Below are positions 1 through 8,471 of a stretch of 64,000 nucleotides of DNA, one piece after another; positions within the stretch are counted from its first letter, which is position 1; each line of letters starts with the position of its first letter. The stretch is taken from positions 496,001-560,000 of the forward strand of contig NZ_LQIX01000001.1 of NCBI RefSeq assembly GCF_001500045.1, read 5' to 3'. The stretch is from Mycobacterium sp. GA-1199. Lineage in GTDB: Bacteria > Actinomycetota > Actinomycetes > Mycobacteriales > Mycobacteriaceae. Made by a program: the position numbers and the translations under genes. The notes under the pieces are model-generated. The model had not been told where the DNA came from. It saw nothing but the letters and a program-made list of their open reading frames with translations, and made no database searches.

Positions 1-2
1 TC

Positions 3-1163
3 GGGGCCACGTTCGCGCTGATCTCGGTTCTCGTGCTGCTCGTCGCGGCCTGCAACGAAGCCATCGTCGGCGTGCGGAACCGCACCTTTCCCGGGTTGGT
101 GGTGCTGCTGGCGGCAGGCCTGACGGGGCTGTTCTTCACCGGCGACGTGTTCAACTTCTATGTCTTCTTCGAGATCTCGATGATGGCGTCTTACGCTCTG
201 GCCACCTACGGCGGCGGTGCCCGTCAGCTGCGCGCGGCGCTGATCTTCGCCTCGGTGAACCTGCTGGGGTCGTTCTTGTTCCTGATCGCGGTCGCGGGAA
301 CGTACCGCATCACCGGTGCGTTGGCGATGGCCGACGTCGCTGAGCGCATCCACGGCGTCGGCGCCAACGCGACATTGCTGGTTGCGGTCGGCTACTTCGT
401 CGCGTTCAGCGTCAAACTCGGGCTCTTCCCGTTCCATTTCTGGCTGCCGACGGTGTACGCGGGAACCCGGCCCGCCGTGGCCGCCATCCTCAGCGGCGCG
501 GTCGCCAACATCGGCGGCTATGGACTTCTGCGCTTCGGCGCCGGAATCTTCGGCGAGGAACTGCGGTTCGCGGCGACCGCACTCGTGGTGCTCGGTGTCG
601 CGTCGATCCTCTACGGCGGGGTGGTCTCGGTGTCGCGCGGTGACATCGGCGAGACGCTGGCCTACTCGGCGATCGGACAGGTCGGCTACGTCCTCGTCGC
701 GCTCGGCGTGGGCGGTCCGATCGGGCTCGCCGCGGCCGTCCTCTACAGCGTGGTCAACGCGCTCAACAAGGGACTGCTGTTTCTGGCCGACGGACTGCGT
801 GGGCCGATGGTGGCCGCCGCGTTCGCGATCGGAGCATTCAGTGTCGCCGGCGTGCCACCGGCGCTCGGTTTCGTCGGCAAGCTCGAGTTGTTCCGCACCG
901 CGATCGCCGCCGACAGTGCGGCCCTGGTCGTACTGCTCCTCATCGGCAGCGTGCTGTCGTTGGTCTACATGTTCCCCAGCTACCAGCGGCGGTTCTGGCG
1001 CACCGATCTCACGCCCGCCGAACCCGTTGCGGTGAGCCCTGTTTCGGCGCGCACCTTGGTGGCCGCCTTCGCTCTTCTCGTCGTGGTCACGGGCTTGTGG
1101 CCCGAGCCGTTACTGATCCTCAGCAACACCGCCGCCGAAGTCCTCACCGGGAGGTCCACATGA
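3..1163 (+). CDS. mnhD: Na+/H+ antiporter subunit MnhD/MrpD (5' truncated by window edge)
   Basis: This is the membrane subunit D of a multi-subunit (Mrp/Mnh) cation/proton antiporter, related to the proton-pumping ND2/ND4/ND5 subunits of respiratory complex I. The frame is open to the left edge, so the N-terminus is missing; 386 residues are visible. It is almost entirely hydrophobic, with about ten membrane spans. The run FSVKLGLFPFHFWLPTVYA matches the most conserved stretch of the proton-antiporter family, including the buried lysine. Its stop overlaps the mnhE start (ATGA), so D-E-F-G look translationally coupled. Subunits A-C presumably lie to the left of the window. Confidence 0.93.
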   Translation, partial: GATFALISVLVLLVAACNEAIVGVRNRTFPGLVVLLAAGLTGLFFTGDVFNFYVFFEISMMASYALATYGGGARQLRAALIFASVNLLGSFLFLIAVAGTYRITGALAMADVAERIHGVGANATLLVAVGYFVAFSVKLGLFPFHFWLPTVYAGTRPAVAAILSGAVANIGGYGLLRFGAGIFGEELRFAATALVVLGVASILYGGVVSVSRGDIGETLAYSAIGQVGYVLVALGVGGPIGLAAAVLYSVVNALNKGLLFLADGLRGPMVAAAFAIGAFSVAGVPPALGFVGKLELFRTAIAADSAALVVLLLIGSVLSLVYMFPSYQRRFWRTDLTPAEPVAVSPVSARTLVAAFALLVVVTGLWPEPLLILSNTAAEVLTGRST

Positions 1164-1660
1164 TTGCCGCGATGGTCCGGATCGTCTTGCTGACCGCCGT
1201 CTACCTGATGGTGCTCAGCAGCGTCGAGCCCGCCGACATTCTCATCGGGGCGCTGCTCGCGACCCTGATCGTGCTGGCGGGAACCGCCATGCGGAAACAG
1301 GGCTGGCAGCCGGACCGGCCGGCCGGCACGACGCCGTGGCGCCGGATGGCCGGGGTGCCCGCGCTGATCGGCGTCACGGTGCTCGACATGTGCCGCGCGA
1401 GCTGGACGGTGTCGCGGCACTGTCTGGGCCTGCGGCCGATGGCGCCCGGTCAGGTGACGATGACGATCCGTCCCGGCTCACCGGCGTCGGCGACGGCCTG
1501 GGCGATACGCGTCGGGCTCTCGCCGGACACCGTCGTCGTCGACGTCGACGACGAGAAGGGCACGCTGGTGTTGCACGTCCTGGACGCCCGCGACCCCGAC
1601 GCCATCCGTCGCGAGCAGACCGTTTCCTACGAGCGCGCGCAGCGCCGCGTCTTTCCGTGA
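1160..1660 (+). CDS. mnhE: Na+/H+ antiporter subunit MnhE
   Basis: Small subunit E of the Mrp/Mnh antiporter, 166 residues. Hydrophobic helices occupy roughly the first 45 residues, and there is a further segment around residues 65-85. The C-terminal half is soluble with the typical pattern SVxxSPDTVVVDV and LVLHVLD. The ATG at 1160 was chosen because it overlaps the mnhD stop as ATGA and gives the usual family length. Its own stop overlaps the GTG of mnhF. Confidence 0.92.
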   Translation: MIAAMVRIVLLTAVYLMVLSSVEPADILIGALLATLIVLAGTAMRKQGWQPDRPAGTTPWRRMAGVPALIGVTVLDMCRASWTVSRHCLGLRPMAPGQVTMTIRPGSPASATAWAIRVGLSPDTVVVDVDDEKGTLVLHVLDARDPDAIRREQTVSYERAQRRVFP

Positions 1661-1935
1661 TCGCCATGCCCACCGTGTTGCTCGTCGTCGCCCTGATCTG
1701 GACCACCCTGCTGACCGTCGCGGGAGGACTGTTACTGCTGCGGGCGCGCGATGTGCTCCAACGCGTCATCGCACTGGACCTGCTGGCGGTGCTCCTGGTG
1801 GCGCTGCTGGCGTTGGTCAGCTATCTGCGCGACGTGCCCTACTACCTGAACGCGGCGGTGGCGCTCGCGTTGCTCGCGTTCGTCGCGACCGTCGCGACCG
1901 CGCGCTACCTCGGATCCGGAGGGCCGTTCGAGTGA
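1657..1935 (+). CDS. mnhF: Na+/H+ antiporter subunit MnhF
   Basis: Subunit F of the Mrp/Mnh antiporter, about 92 residues with three predicted membrane helices, the normal size for MrpF. The motif RARDVLQRVIALDLLAV is the characteristic loop and helix of the family. The start is taken as GTG 1657, which overlaps the mnhE stop (GTGA) like the other junctions of this operon; an ATG three codons later (1666) is the alternative. The stop overlaps the mnhG start in the same way. Confidence 0.9.
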   Translation: MIAMPTVLLVVALIWTTLLTVAGGLLLLRARDVLQRVIALDLLAVLLVALLALVSYLRDVPYYLNAAVALALLAFVATVATARYLGSGGPFE

Positions 1936-2264
1936 TCTCCCTGGTGCTCGACATCGTCGGTGCGGCGCTGCTGTTCGCGGGACTGGTGCTGCTGACGGTC
2001 AGTGTCTACGGATTGCTGCGGATACCGGACACCTTGAGCCAGTTGCACGCCCAGGGCCTGGCCACCGGTCCCGGAGTGATCGCGGTGCTGGCGTCCTCGA
2101 TCGCCACCGAGAACGCCGCGATCATCGCGTTCGCGATTCTGGCCATCGCCTTCATGGTGGCTTCCTCGCCGGCCGCCGGTCACGCCATCGCCCGCTCCGC
2201 CGACCGTCGCAGCCAACCTGCGCGCGAGCCACGCGACGAACCGGACGGCGAGCGCGACGTCTGA
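1932..2264 (+). CDS. mnhG: Na+/H+ antiporter subunit MnhG
   Basis: Subunit G of the Mrp/Mnh antiporter, 110 residues. It has three hydrophobic segments and the conserved MrpG sequence around YGLLRIPDTLSQLHAQGLATGPG. The C-terminus is a charged tail. It is the last gene of the antiporter operon: only 4 bp separate its stop from the convergent FtsH-like gene, and no terminator hairpin fits between them. A role in Na+ export, alkaline tolerance or pH homeostasis follows from the family. Confidence 0.92.
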   Translation: MISLVLDIVGAALLFAGLVLLTVSVYGLLRIPDTLSQLHAQGLATGPGVIAVLASSIATENAAIIAFAILAIAFMVASSPAAGHAIARSADRRSQPAREPRDEPDGERDV

Positions 2265-2268
2265 GAGG

Positions 2269-4263
2269 TCACACCGTTGCGGTGGCCGCCCTGGAGATGC
2301 CGGCGGCCTCGTACACCTGGGCCTCGTCGAGGGTCTCCTGGGCAAGCAACTCCGCGACGATGCCCTCGAGCCGCCGCCGATTGTCGCGCAATAACCGCCG
2401 TGCCTCGACGTAGCACTCGTCGATGAGTCGACGGATTTCCTGGTCGACGGCGCCGAGCATCGAGTCCGAGACGCCACCCATCCGCGGGTCGCCTTCCCTG
2501 GGCAGCACCGATACCGGGCCGATCCGCTCGGACATGCCCCATCTTCCGACCATGCTGCGGGCGACCGTGGTGGCCGTCTCGAGGTCGCTTTCAGAACCCG
2601 TGGTCACCACCCCGAAAATCTCCTCTTCCGCGGCCATCCCGCCCAGGGCGCCGATGATGCGCCCGCGCAGATAGTCGGCGGTGTATCCGTAGCGGTCCTC
2701 CTCCGGCGTGGACCAGGTGACGCCCAGCGCGTGGCCACGCGGAATGATCGACACCTTGCGCACCGGGTCGGCACCCGGTTGCAGCATGCCGAGCAACGCG
2801 TGTCCGGCCTCGTGATAGGCCGTGCGACGACGTTCCTCCTCGGAGACCACCACGTTGCGGGCAGTCCCGAGTTGGACCTTCTCCAGAGCGTCGGACAGGT
2901 AGCGGTCCGTCACGTGGGTCAGCCCGTCGCGGGCGGCGGCCAACGCCGCCTCGTTGACGAGGTTGGCCAGGTCCGCGCCGGTCATGCCGGGTGTCGCGGC
3001 GGCCACCTTGTCGAGGTCGACGTCGTCGGCGAGCGGCACCGAGCGGGTGTGCACCCGCAGAATGGCGACGCGGCCCTTGCGGTCGGGCGGGTTGACGGTG
3101 ACCGTGCGGTCGAACCGCCCCGGCCGCAGCAGCGCCGGGTCCAGGACATCGGGGCGGTTCGTCGCGGCGAGCACCACCACTCCCTCGGATCCGCTGAAAC
3201 CGTCCATCTCGGTGAGGATCTGGTTGAGCGTCTGCTCGCGTTCGTCGTGCCCGCCGACGCTGGCACCGCCGCCGCGCGACCGGCCGATGGTGTCGATCTC
3301 GTCGATGAAAATGATCGACGGGGCGACCTTGCGGGCCTCCTCGAACAGTTCCCGCACCCGGGAGGCGCCGACGCCGACGATCATCTCGATGAACTCGGCG
3401 CCACTGGCGGAGAAGAACGGGACGTTCGCTTCGCCGGCGGTCGCCCGCGCAAGCAGCGTCTTACCGGTGCCCGGTGGGCCGGTCAGCAGCACACCTTTGG
3501 GCACCTTGGCGCCGAGCTTGCGGTACTTCTCCGGTTGGCGCAGATAGTCGACGATCTCGTTGATCTCGGCCTTGACCTCGTCGATGCCTGCGACGTCATC
3601 GAAGGTGGCCCGGACCGTTTCCGGGTCGACGGGCTCACGCTTGCGCGAGTTCACGCCGAACAGTCCGCCGCCGCCGCCGGCCCCCATCTTCTGGGCGCGC
3701 TTGAACAGCCAGAACCAGAACCCGAACAGCAGCAGGATCGGGGCGAAGGACAGCAGCAGGTTCCAGAAGATCCCGCGGTCGGTGCTCAGCGGTTCCGCCG
3801 AAACCGTGGCGCCGCCCTGCTCCAACTGGGTGAGCAAGTCGTCCTGGGCGTACGTCGGACGTTCGGTGGTGAACTGCTCGTAGGTCTTTGACGAGTCATC
3901 TTGACCCGGAATGGGTTTGGCCTCACGCAGGGTGCCCTGGATGGACTCGCCCTGGGAGAAGACCTCGGCGACGTTGCGCTGCTCCACTTGTGTGGTGAAC
4001 TCCGTATACGGCACCGTGACCGGACCGCCCAGCGAGTCCTGGAATGACAGCAGCCCGAATACCGCCAGATAACCGAGACCGAGGTACATCAGCACGATCC
4101 ACCAGCGCGGCCGCGGACGGTTCCCGCCGTCGTCCTCGCTCTGGTTGGGCAGCCCCTCCGTGCGCCACGGTTTGGGGTCCTCGATCTTCGACGGCCTCGA
4201 TGCCGCGGACGATTCGCGTCTGCGCTCTCCGTTTGCGCGCCCTGACTGTGTCACCGTATCCAA
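2269..4263 (-). CDS. FtsH-family ATP-dependent zinc metalloprotease (paralogue)
   Basis: Membrane-anchored AAA+ protease of 664 residues. The order is: hydrophilic N-terminus, TM1 at about 53-74, a periplasmic segment, TM2 at about 165-188, Walker A GPPGTGKT (262-269), Walker B IIFIDE (317-322), the second region of homology (about 366-382), and the zinc motif HEAGH (484-488) with a third acidic ligand near D560. All catalytic residues are present. It is shorter than the housekeeping mycobacterial FtsH (about 760 aa, Rv3610c from memory) and lacks that protein's long C-terminal tail, so it is probably a second FtsH. The start is TTG 4263; GTG 4254 is an alternative. It converges on the antiporter operon. 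Confidence 0.88.
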   Translation of the reverse strand: MDTVTQSGRANGERRRESSAASRPSKIEDPKPWRTEGLPNQSEDDGGNRPRPRWWIVLMYLGLGYLAVFGLLSFQDSLGGPVTVPYTEFTTQVEQRNVAEVFSQGESIQGTLREAKPIPGQDDSSKTYEQFTTERPTYAQDDLLTQLEQGGATVSAEPLSTDRGIFWNLLLSFAPILLLFGFWFWLFKRAQKMGAGGGGGLFGVNSRKREPVDPETVRATFDDVAGIDEVKAEINEIVDYLRQPEKYRKLGAKVPKGVLLTGPPGTGKTLLARATAGEANVPFFSASGAEFIEMIVGVGASRVRELFEEARKVAPSIIFIDEIDTIGRSRGGGASVGGHDEREQTLNQILTEMDGFSGSEGVVVLAATNRPDVLDPALLRPGRFDRTVTVNPPDRKGRVAILRVHTRSVPLADDVDLDKVAAATPGMTGADLANLVNEAALAAARDGLTHVTDRYLSDALEKVQLGTARNVVVSEEERRRTAYHEAGHALLGMLQPGADPVRKVSIIPRGHALGVTWSTPEEDRYGYTADYLRGRIIGALGGMAAEEEIFGVVTTGSESDLETATTVARSMVGRWGMSERIGPVSVLPREGDPRMGGVSDSMLGAVDQEIRRLIDECYVEARRLLRDNRRRLEGIVAELLAQETLDEAQVYEAAGISRAATATV

Positions 4264-4315
4264 GCTAGCCGGATCTCCCGCCTTCGATAAGGGGCCGAGG
4301 TCCTTCGCGGCGGCG

Positions 4316-4942
4316 TCAACGTTGCCAGGGGGGCCGTGGGGCGTTGATATCGAACCGCACCCCGACCATGCGGATCACGAAGCACACGGCCGCGGCGCCC
4401 AGGGTCGCCGCGATGTTTTGGACGCCCAGGCCGTAGAGCAGCGCAGCAGCGGCTGCGCCGATCATCGCCGGAATCGCGTAGAGCTCGCTGCGGAACACCG
4501 TGGGTACCTGCCCGATCGCCATATCGCGGATGGTCCCGCCGCCCACGGCGGTGATGGTGCCGACGACGACCGCCTGCAGCACGCCGAAGTCGAGGTTCAG
4601 CGCCTTGTACGCGGCAAGCACCGCGAACACGCTCAACCCCACGGCATCGGCGACGGTGATGGGCATGGTGAATCGCTCGAGAACGGGGCTGAGCGCGAAC
4701 GCGATCGCGCCGCCGCCCGCTGCCACGGCCAGGTAGCGCCAGTCGACGAAGGTCGCCGGCGGAAGCGAATCCAAGAGGATGTCGCGGATGACGCCACCGC
4801 CCAGACCGGTGAGCATGCCGACCGTCACGACGCCGAAGATGTCCAGACGCGTTGCGCGCAGCGCGACCAGCGCACCGTTGAGAGCGAACGCGAACGTGCC
4901 GATGAGGTCGAGCACCAGCAGCAGAGGCGTTTCGGTCGACAT
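4316..4942 (-). CDS. TRIC/UPF0126-family membrane protein
   Basis: Integral membrane protein of 208 residues with two tandem UPF0126 repeats. The signature GGGxIRD occurs at residues 48-54 (GGGVIRD) and again at 134-140 (GGGTIRD), as expected for the internal duplication. About seven membrane helices are predicted. Bacterial TRIC proteins form trimeric cation (K+) channels, so an ion-conducting role is likely but not shown here. It lies 52 bp upstream of the FtsH-like gene on the same strand, so the two could share a transcript. Confidence 0.85.
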   Translation of the reverse strand: MSTETPLLLVLDLIGTFAFALNGALVALRATRLDIFGVVTVGMLTGLGGGVIRDILLDSLPPATFVDWRYLAVAAGGGAIAFALSPVLERFTMPITVADAVGLSVFAVLAAYKALNLDFGVLQAVVVGTITAVGGGTIRDMAIGQVPTVFRSELYAIPAMIGAAAAALLYGLGVQNIAATLGAAAVCFVIRMVGVRFDINAPRPPWQR

Positions 4943-5025
4943 TGCTTGGTGTATACCCGAGCCGGTGCCGGTATCGCAGGACGCTGTCGAGGCGGCCCCG
5001 ACCGGGCTGGCGGCAGAGGCGTCGG

Positions 5026-5790
5026 TCAGCGGGCCTCGGTGATGTTGCGGCTTGCAGGGGCGGCGGCATCGGACGACTCACCGGTGAGGTAGCCGGCGAC
5101 ACCGAGCGCGGTCAGCAACGCACCGGACAGCCAAGCCGTCCAGCCCGCGGACTCTCCGGAGAACCTGACCACCCACGGTGACAGGAAGAGCGCGAATCCC
5201 ACGACGGCAAGCGTCAGATAGTCGCGCGTCGGGTCGACGGCCAGCAGCGACCACAACCCGATCACCGCTGCCATGCCGCTCAGGCCGATGATGACGATGA
5301 TGCCGACGGTCGAGGAGCGCACGACCGTTGCGGCCAGTACCGCGGTCCCAAGGCCGACGACCAGGGCGAGCCTGCCGATCCAGCCGGAGAAGCGGCGGCG
5401 CCCACCGGGATCCGCCGGGTGCGCTCCAGGGGCGACGAGACCGGCCGGTGGTGTCGAGCGCAGCCAACCCACGCCGCCGAGCACCATCGCGACGAAGCCC
5501 GCGACCCAGGCGGTCCACGCGGCGCCGCGGTCGCTGACGAACGCCTCGCCGAGGAACGGCAGCAGGAACGTCATCACGCCCACCACCAGCAGTCCGAAGT
5601 AGTCGGGCGCCCGGTTGCGCACCAGTAGCGACAACAGGGCGAAGAACGCGATGAACGCGCCGAAGCCGAAGGTCAGGCCGGCGCCGACGTCGGTGTCGGT
5701 GGCCACCAGGGACGCGATCACCGCACCCACGCCCACCGCCAGGGCCACGGCGCTGATCAAGGTCTGTGGTTTGGTCACGTGACCACCCAA
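5026..5790 (-). CDS. SPW-repeat integral membrane protein
   Basis: Hydrophobic protein of about 254 residues with two homologous halves, each of three to four helices. The C-terminal half contains LFLSPWVVRFSGE, the SPW signature; the N-terminal half has the degenerate LLPFLGEAFVSD at the same place. Family function is unknown. A TTG at 5790 is preceded by a GAGG box at good spacing, while GTG 5778 would give a cleaner N-terminus, so the exact start is uncertain. It is followed, on the same strand, by the TRIC-type gene. Confidence 0.75.
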   Translation of the reverse strand: MGGHVTKPQTLISAVALAVGVGAVIASLVATDTDVGAGLTFGFGAFIAFFALLSLLVRNRAPDYFGLLVVGVMTFLLPFLGEAFVSDRGAAWTAWVAGFVAMVLGGVGWLRSTPPAGLVAPGAHPADPGGRRRFSGWIGRLALVVGLGTAVLAATVVRSSTVGIIVIIGLSGMAAVIGLWSLLAVDPTRDYLTLAVVGFALFLSPWVVRFSGESAGWTAWLSGALLTALGVAGYLTGESSDAAAPASRNITEAR

Positions 5791-5917
5791 CCGGTGGCCT
5801 CGAGGACATATCGGGTCATATTCGTGTCCTTTCTCCTCTAGATCGCTTCGAGATCAGGGGGTGCCGCCGCCGAAGGGCTACCCCCGGCGGTTCGGCACAA
5901 ACCGGTCGTCGAGCGGT

Positions 5918-6382
5918 TCAGATCCCGTCGGCGATGCGAACGGCCTCGTCGAAGTAGGGGGCGTCGACCTGCACCGTGTAACTCTTGGCCACGAGGCCCG
6001 AGATGCTCGAGAAGTCACGCCGGCCACCGGTGGTCCAGTGCGCGATGAAGCCGAAGACACCGCCCCAGAAGGCGCCGATCAACAGGCTGCCCAGCAGCGT
6101 CAGCAACACACCGGTCGGGACGAGCACGAAGAGGCTGAAAAGCAGCCCGAACAGTAGACCGAATCCGGCCCCCGCCGCGGCGCCTGTCAGCGTGGCCTTG
6201 CCATTGGTCATCCGGCCGGTCACCTGCTCGATGCTGTCGACGCCGTGGCCGATGATGCGCACACGTTCGACGGGGAAGCCCTCGTCCGACAGTCGATCCA
6301 CCACACGCTGCGCCTCCTCGTAGGTCGGGTACACGCGCAGCACCATCGACTCCAGCGGGTTTCTGTTCAACGTCGCTGTCAT
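5918..6382 (-). CDS. General stress protein (17M/YflT-like) with glycine-zipper membrane helix
   Basis: A 154-residue protein. Residues 10-60 form the small alpha/beta domain seen in Bacillus general stress protein 17M (LRVYPTYEEAQRVVDRLSDEGFPVERVRIIG). A glycine- and alanine-rich double hydrophobic stretch (about 65-115) follows, then a short soluble tail. The ATG at 6382 has a good ribosome site (AGGAGAG). It is divergent from a MarR-type gene and shares a compact control region holding two copies of a palindromic motif, so stress-type regulation through that repressor is likely. Molecular function is unknown. Confidence 0.75.
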   Translation of the reverse strand: MTATLNRNPLESMVLRVYPTYEEAQRVVDRLSDEGFPVERVRIIGHGVDSIEQVTGRMTNGKATLTGAAAGAGFGLLFGLLFSLFVLVPTGVLLTLLGSLLIGAFWGGVFGFIAHWTTGGRRDFSSISGLVAKSYTVQVDAPYFDEAVRIADGI

Positions 6383-6401
6383 GAAACTCTCCTATCTGAT
6401 C

Positions 6402-6457
6402 TAGTTGGTTGGTACTACCCAACTATAGTATGTTTGGTTGGTAGATACCAACTATTA
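6402..6457. promoter_or_regulatory. Shared divergent promoter with two palindromic operator copies
   Basis: Copy 2 at 6437-6452 is a perfect inverted repeat, GTTGGTA-GA-TACCAAC. Copy 1 at 6408-6423 reads GTTGGTACTACCCAAC and lies inside a wider TAGTTGG/CCAACTA inverted repeat (6402-6425). Between them lie overlapping -10-like boxes: TATAGT on the plus strand (6424-6429) and TACTAT on the minus strand (6430-6425). Each operator copy sits just downstream of one box, which fits simultaneous repression of the stress gene and autorepression of the MarR gene. Confidence 0.65.
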
Positions 6458-6464
6458 GGCAGGT

Positions 6465-6971
6465 GTGGACGCGGTGGCCAAACACGAAGAGGGCGAAGAC
6501 CGGGCCGTGTACGAGGCGATCAGGCAGATCGCGCGGTGGTCCAACCGCCCCGATGCGCGCGCCGCGCTGCTCGGACGGGCCGGACAGGATTTCTCGCCGA
6601 TCGACGTGGATCTGTTGCGCGCCATCGTCTCCAGCGGTCCGGTGCGGATCTCCGACCTCGCTCATTGGCAGGGCGTGGACAAGTCCACGATGTCATTGCA
6701 GGTTCGAAGGCTCGAACAGCGTGATCTGATCCGCCGGCGCCCGGATCCCGCCGACCAACGGGCCGCACTGCTCACCGCGACCGCCAAGGGGCGCCGGACC
6801 TGTCAACGCATGGACGTCGCGGGCACCGATGTCGTCGCGCGCGCATTCGCGCACTGGCCCGAAGGCGACCGGCGGGACCTCGCCACGCTTTTGGTCCGGT
6901 TCGCCCGAGACCTCACGTCGTCGGGCGAGATCCCGCGAGCGGCTGCGTCGGCGCGCAGCACCGTGGATTAG
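6465..6971 (+). CDS. MarR-family transcriptional regulator
   Basis: A 168-residue winged-helix regulator. The HTH and wing are visible at about 60-115: VRISDLAHWQGVDKSTMSLQ followed by RRLEQRDLIRRRPDPADQR, the standard MarR recognition helix and wing with the DxR wing tip. The GTG start at 6465 is only a few bases downstream of an operator-like palindrome and has no Shine-Dalgarno of its own, so the transcript may be nearly leaderless. It probably represses itself and the divergent stress-protein gene. The inducing ligand is unknown; the downstream WrbA-like gene hints at quinone or redox stress. Confidence 0.85.
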   Translation: MDAVAKHEEGEDRAVYEAIRQIARWSNRPDARAALLGRAGQDFSPIDVDLLRAIVSSGPVRISDLAHWQGVDKSTMSLQVRRLEQRDLIRRRPDPADQRAALLTATAKGRRTCQRMDVAGTDVVARAFAHWPEGDRRDLATLLVRFARDLTSSGEIPRAAASARSTVD

Positions 6972-7026
6972 ACGGCGGTGAAAGAGGAACCCTCATCAAT
7001 CACACATCGATCGGAAGGAGCCAATC

Positions 7027-7629
7027 ATGGTGAAACTGTCAGTGATCTACTACTCCGCGACGGGGCACGGCACCGCGATGGCGCGCACCGTTGCCGAGGC
7101 CGGGGAGAAGGCCGGCGCCGAGGTCCGGTTCCGCCCTGTCGCCGAAACCCGCGATCCCCAGTCGTTCGCGAACAACCCCGCCTGGTCGGCCAACTACGAA
7201 GACACCAAGGACCTTCCGTCGGCGACGGGGGACGATATCGTGTGGGCCGACGCGGTGATTTTCGGCTCACCGACCCGATTCGGTTCTCCCGCAGCGCCTT
7301 TCCGCACCTTCATCGACACGCTGGGTGGGCTGTGGGCACAGGGCAAGCTCGCCGACAAGGTCTACGCCGGGTTCACGTCGTCGCAGACCGCGCACGGTGG
7401 CCAGGAGACCACGTTGATCAACCTCTACGTGACGCTGATGCACTTCGGCGGCATCATCGTTCCGCCCGGGTACACCAACGAGCTCAAGTTCGCCGATGGA
7501 AACCCGTACGGCGTCAGCCACATCACCGGACCGGACAACAAGTCCCCCGTCAACGATGCCGTCAACGCCGCACTCGAGCACATGACCCAACGGGTGATCG
7601 CCGTCGCCGACCGCCTGGCGGACCGGTAG
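7027..7629 (+). CDS. WrbA-type NAD(P)H:quinone oxidoreductase (flavodoxin fold)
   Basis: A 200-residue flavodoxin-fold protein. The FMN phosphate loop YYSATGHGTAMA is near the N-terminus and FGSPTRFGSPAAPFRTFID, the WrbA signature, follows near residue 80. The conserved HGGQETT lies near residue 120. WrbA proteins bind FMN, form tetramers and reduce quinones by two electrons with NAD(P)H, limiting redox cycling. The ATG is preceded by a strong GGAAGGAG ribosome site. It lies 55 bp after the MarR gene on the same strand and could be part of its regulon. Confidence 0.88.
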   Translation: MVKLSVIYYSATGHGTAMARTVAEAGEKAGAEVRFRPVAETRDPQSFANNPAWSANYEDTKDLPSATGDDIVWADAVIFGSPTRFGSPAAPFRTFIDTLGGLWAQGKLADKVYAGFTSSQTAHGGQETTLINLYVTLMHFGGIIVPPGYTNELKFADGNPYGVSHITGPDNKSPVNDAVNAALEHMTQRVIAVADRLADR

Positions 7630-7634
7630 AGAAA

Positions 7635-8156
7635 TCAGAGCGCCTCGGGCTTCTCGACGGGTCCGTTCTCGGCGCCGTCCCGCCGCAGCACGCTGATCAT
7701 TCCGTTGGGTTCGAGATAAGCCCGCTGTACGCCTTCGACGTCGGAAATCCCATGCAGTCGCAGCTGCGACTCGATTTCGTCGCGCCTCATGAACTCGCGA
7801 CGCATGGTATGGCGGTTCAGCTTCCCGTCACGGATCAGTGGTTTGGGATGCGCCTTGACGACGCGGGCGAACAACGGAAACCGGTACGCGATGGCATCGA
7901 CCGCCACGCTCCAGAACAGGATCGTGACGATCACGACGAAACTGTCGATGAGTGTCGTCTCGTCTGTGTACAGCGCCGGCGCCGCGGCTTCGGCGACCAG
8001 CACGATGATTAGCACGTCGGTGATGCCAAGGCCCCCGGACTCGCGCTGGCCGACGATCCGCATCAGGACGAGCAGCGCGAGAAAGGTGACGGTGCCGCGC
8101 AGGACACCGTCGAGCAAGGGGACGGCGGGAACGAAAAACGACTGCCAGTCAGACAT
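7635..8156 (-). CDS. DUF421 (YetF-like) membrane protein
   Basis: A 173-residue protein with an N-terminal membrane region (about three helices, residues 12-85, including LLVLMRIVGQRESGGLGITD) and a C-terminal soluble domain (NRHTMRREFMRRDEIESQLR and EPNGMISV). This is the DUF421/YetF arrangement. Function is unknown; related Bacillus proteins affect spore envelope and antibiotic sensitivity. The ATG at 8156 was chosen over a longer frame because the family starts here and an AGGGGA box precedes it. It converges on the WrbA-like gene with 5 bp between stops. Confidence 0.82.
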   Translation of the reverse strand: MSDWQSFFVPAVPLLDGVLRGTVTFLALLVLMRIVGQRESGGLGITDVLIIVLVAEAAAPALYTDETTLIDSFVVIVTILFWSVAVDAIAYRFPLFARVVKAHPKPLIRDGKLNRHTMRREFMRRDEIESQLRLHGISDVEGVQRAYLEPNGMISVLRRDGAENGPVEKPEAL

Positions 8157-8307
8157 CACGGATCCCCTTCGCGTTCGGTTTCGGCTTGGCTTTCGAGGAC
8201 TACCCGCAGCCTGGTCGTCGACACTTCCGAGCATGATCGAAAACGTGGTACCCACCGCCGCTGCCGGGTATCCGGTGAAACACGTGCTTTTGACCCCGGG
8301 AGGATTC

Positions 8308-8394
8308 ATGGTGACCCCGAGCAGTTCCTCACCTCAACGGCCGGATGTGGACGCACAGCGTCTGGTCGACCCTTTCATCGGGCACCGGAGCTAG
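8308..8394 (+). CDS. Candidate small ORF (28 codons) upstream of DUF2254 gene
   Basis: An ATG at 8308 is preceded by a near-ideal GGGAGGA ribosome site six bases upstream and encodes a 28-residue hydrophilic peptide, starting MVTPSSSSPQRPD. It ends in TAG two bases before the GTG of the next small ORF. No family is recognised. The case for translation rests on the ribosome site and the tight spacing to the following ORFs. It may be a leader peptide or a micro-protein. Confidence 0.4.
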   Translation: MVTPSSSSPQRPDVDAQRLVDPFIGHRS

Positions 8395-8396
8395 CC

Positions 8397-8471
8397 GTGC
8401 CCTACGAAACCCCCGTCGCCGACAACCTGGAACCCGTTGCGGTGCAACGTCACTCGGAAACGTCGGGATGA
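8397..8471 (+). CDS. Candidate small ORF (24 codons) coupled to DUF2254 gene
   Basis: A GTG-started frame of 24 residues (begins MPYETPVADNLEPV). Its TGA overlaps the ATG of the DUF2254 gene as ATGA, the same junction used throughout this window by genuine operon genes. It has no hydrophobic segment and no recognised family. If translated, it would hand ribosomes to the downstream membrane-protein gene. An alternative is that the frame is fortuitous. Confidence 0.4.
   Translation: MPYETPVADNLEPVAVQRHSETSG

Noticed and set aside
2731..3891. A long plus-strand open frame opposite the FtsH-like gene
   Set aside because: Arg/Gly/His-rich translation without motifs; the minus-strand FtsH reading has every catalytic motif.
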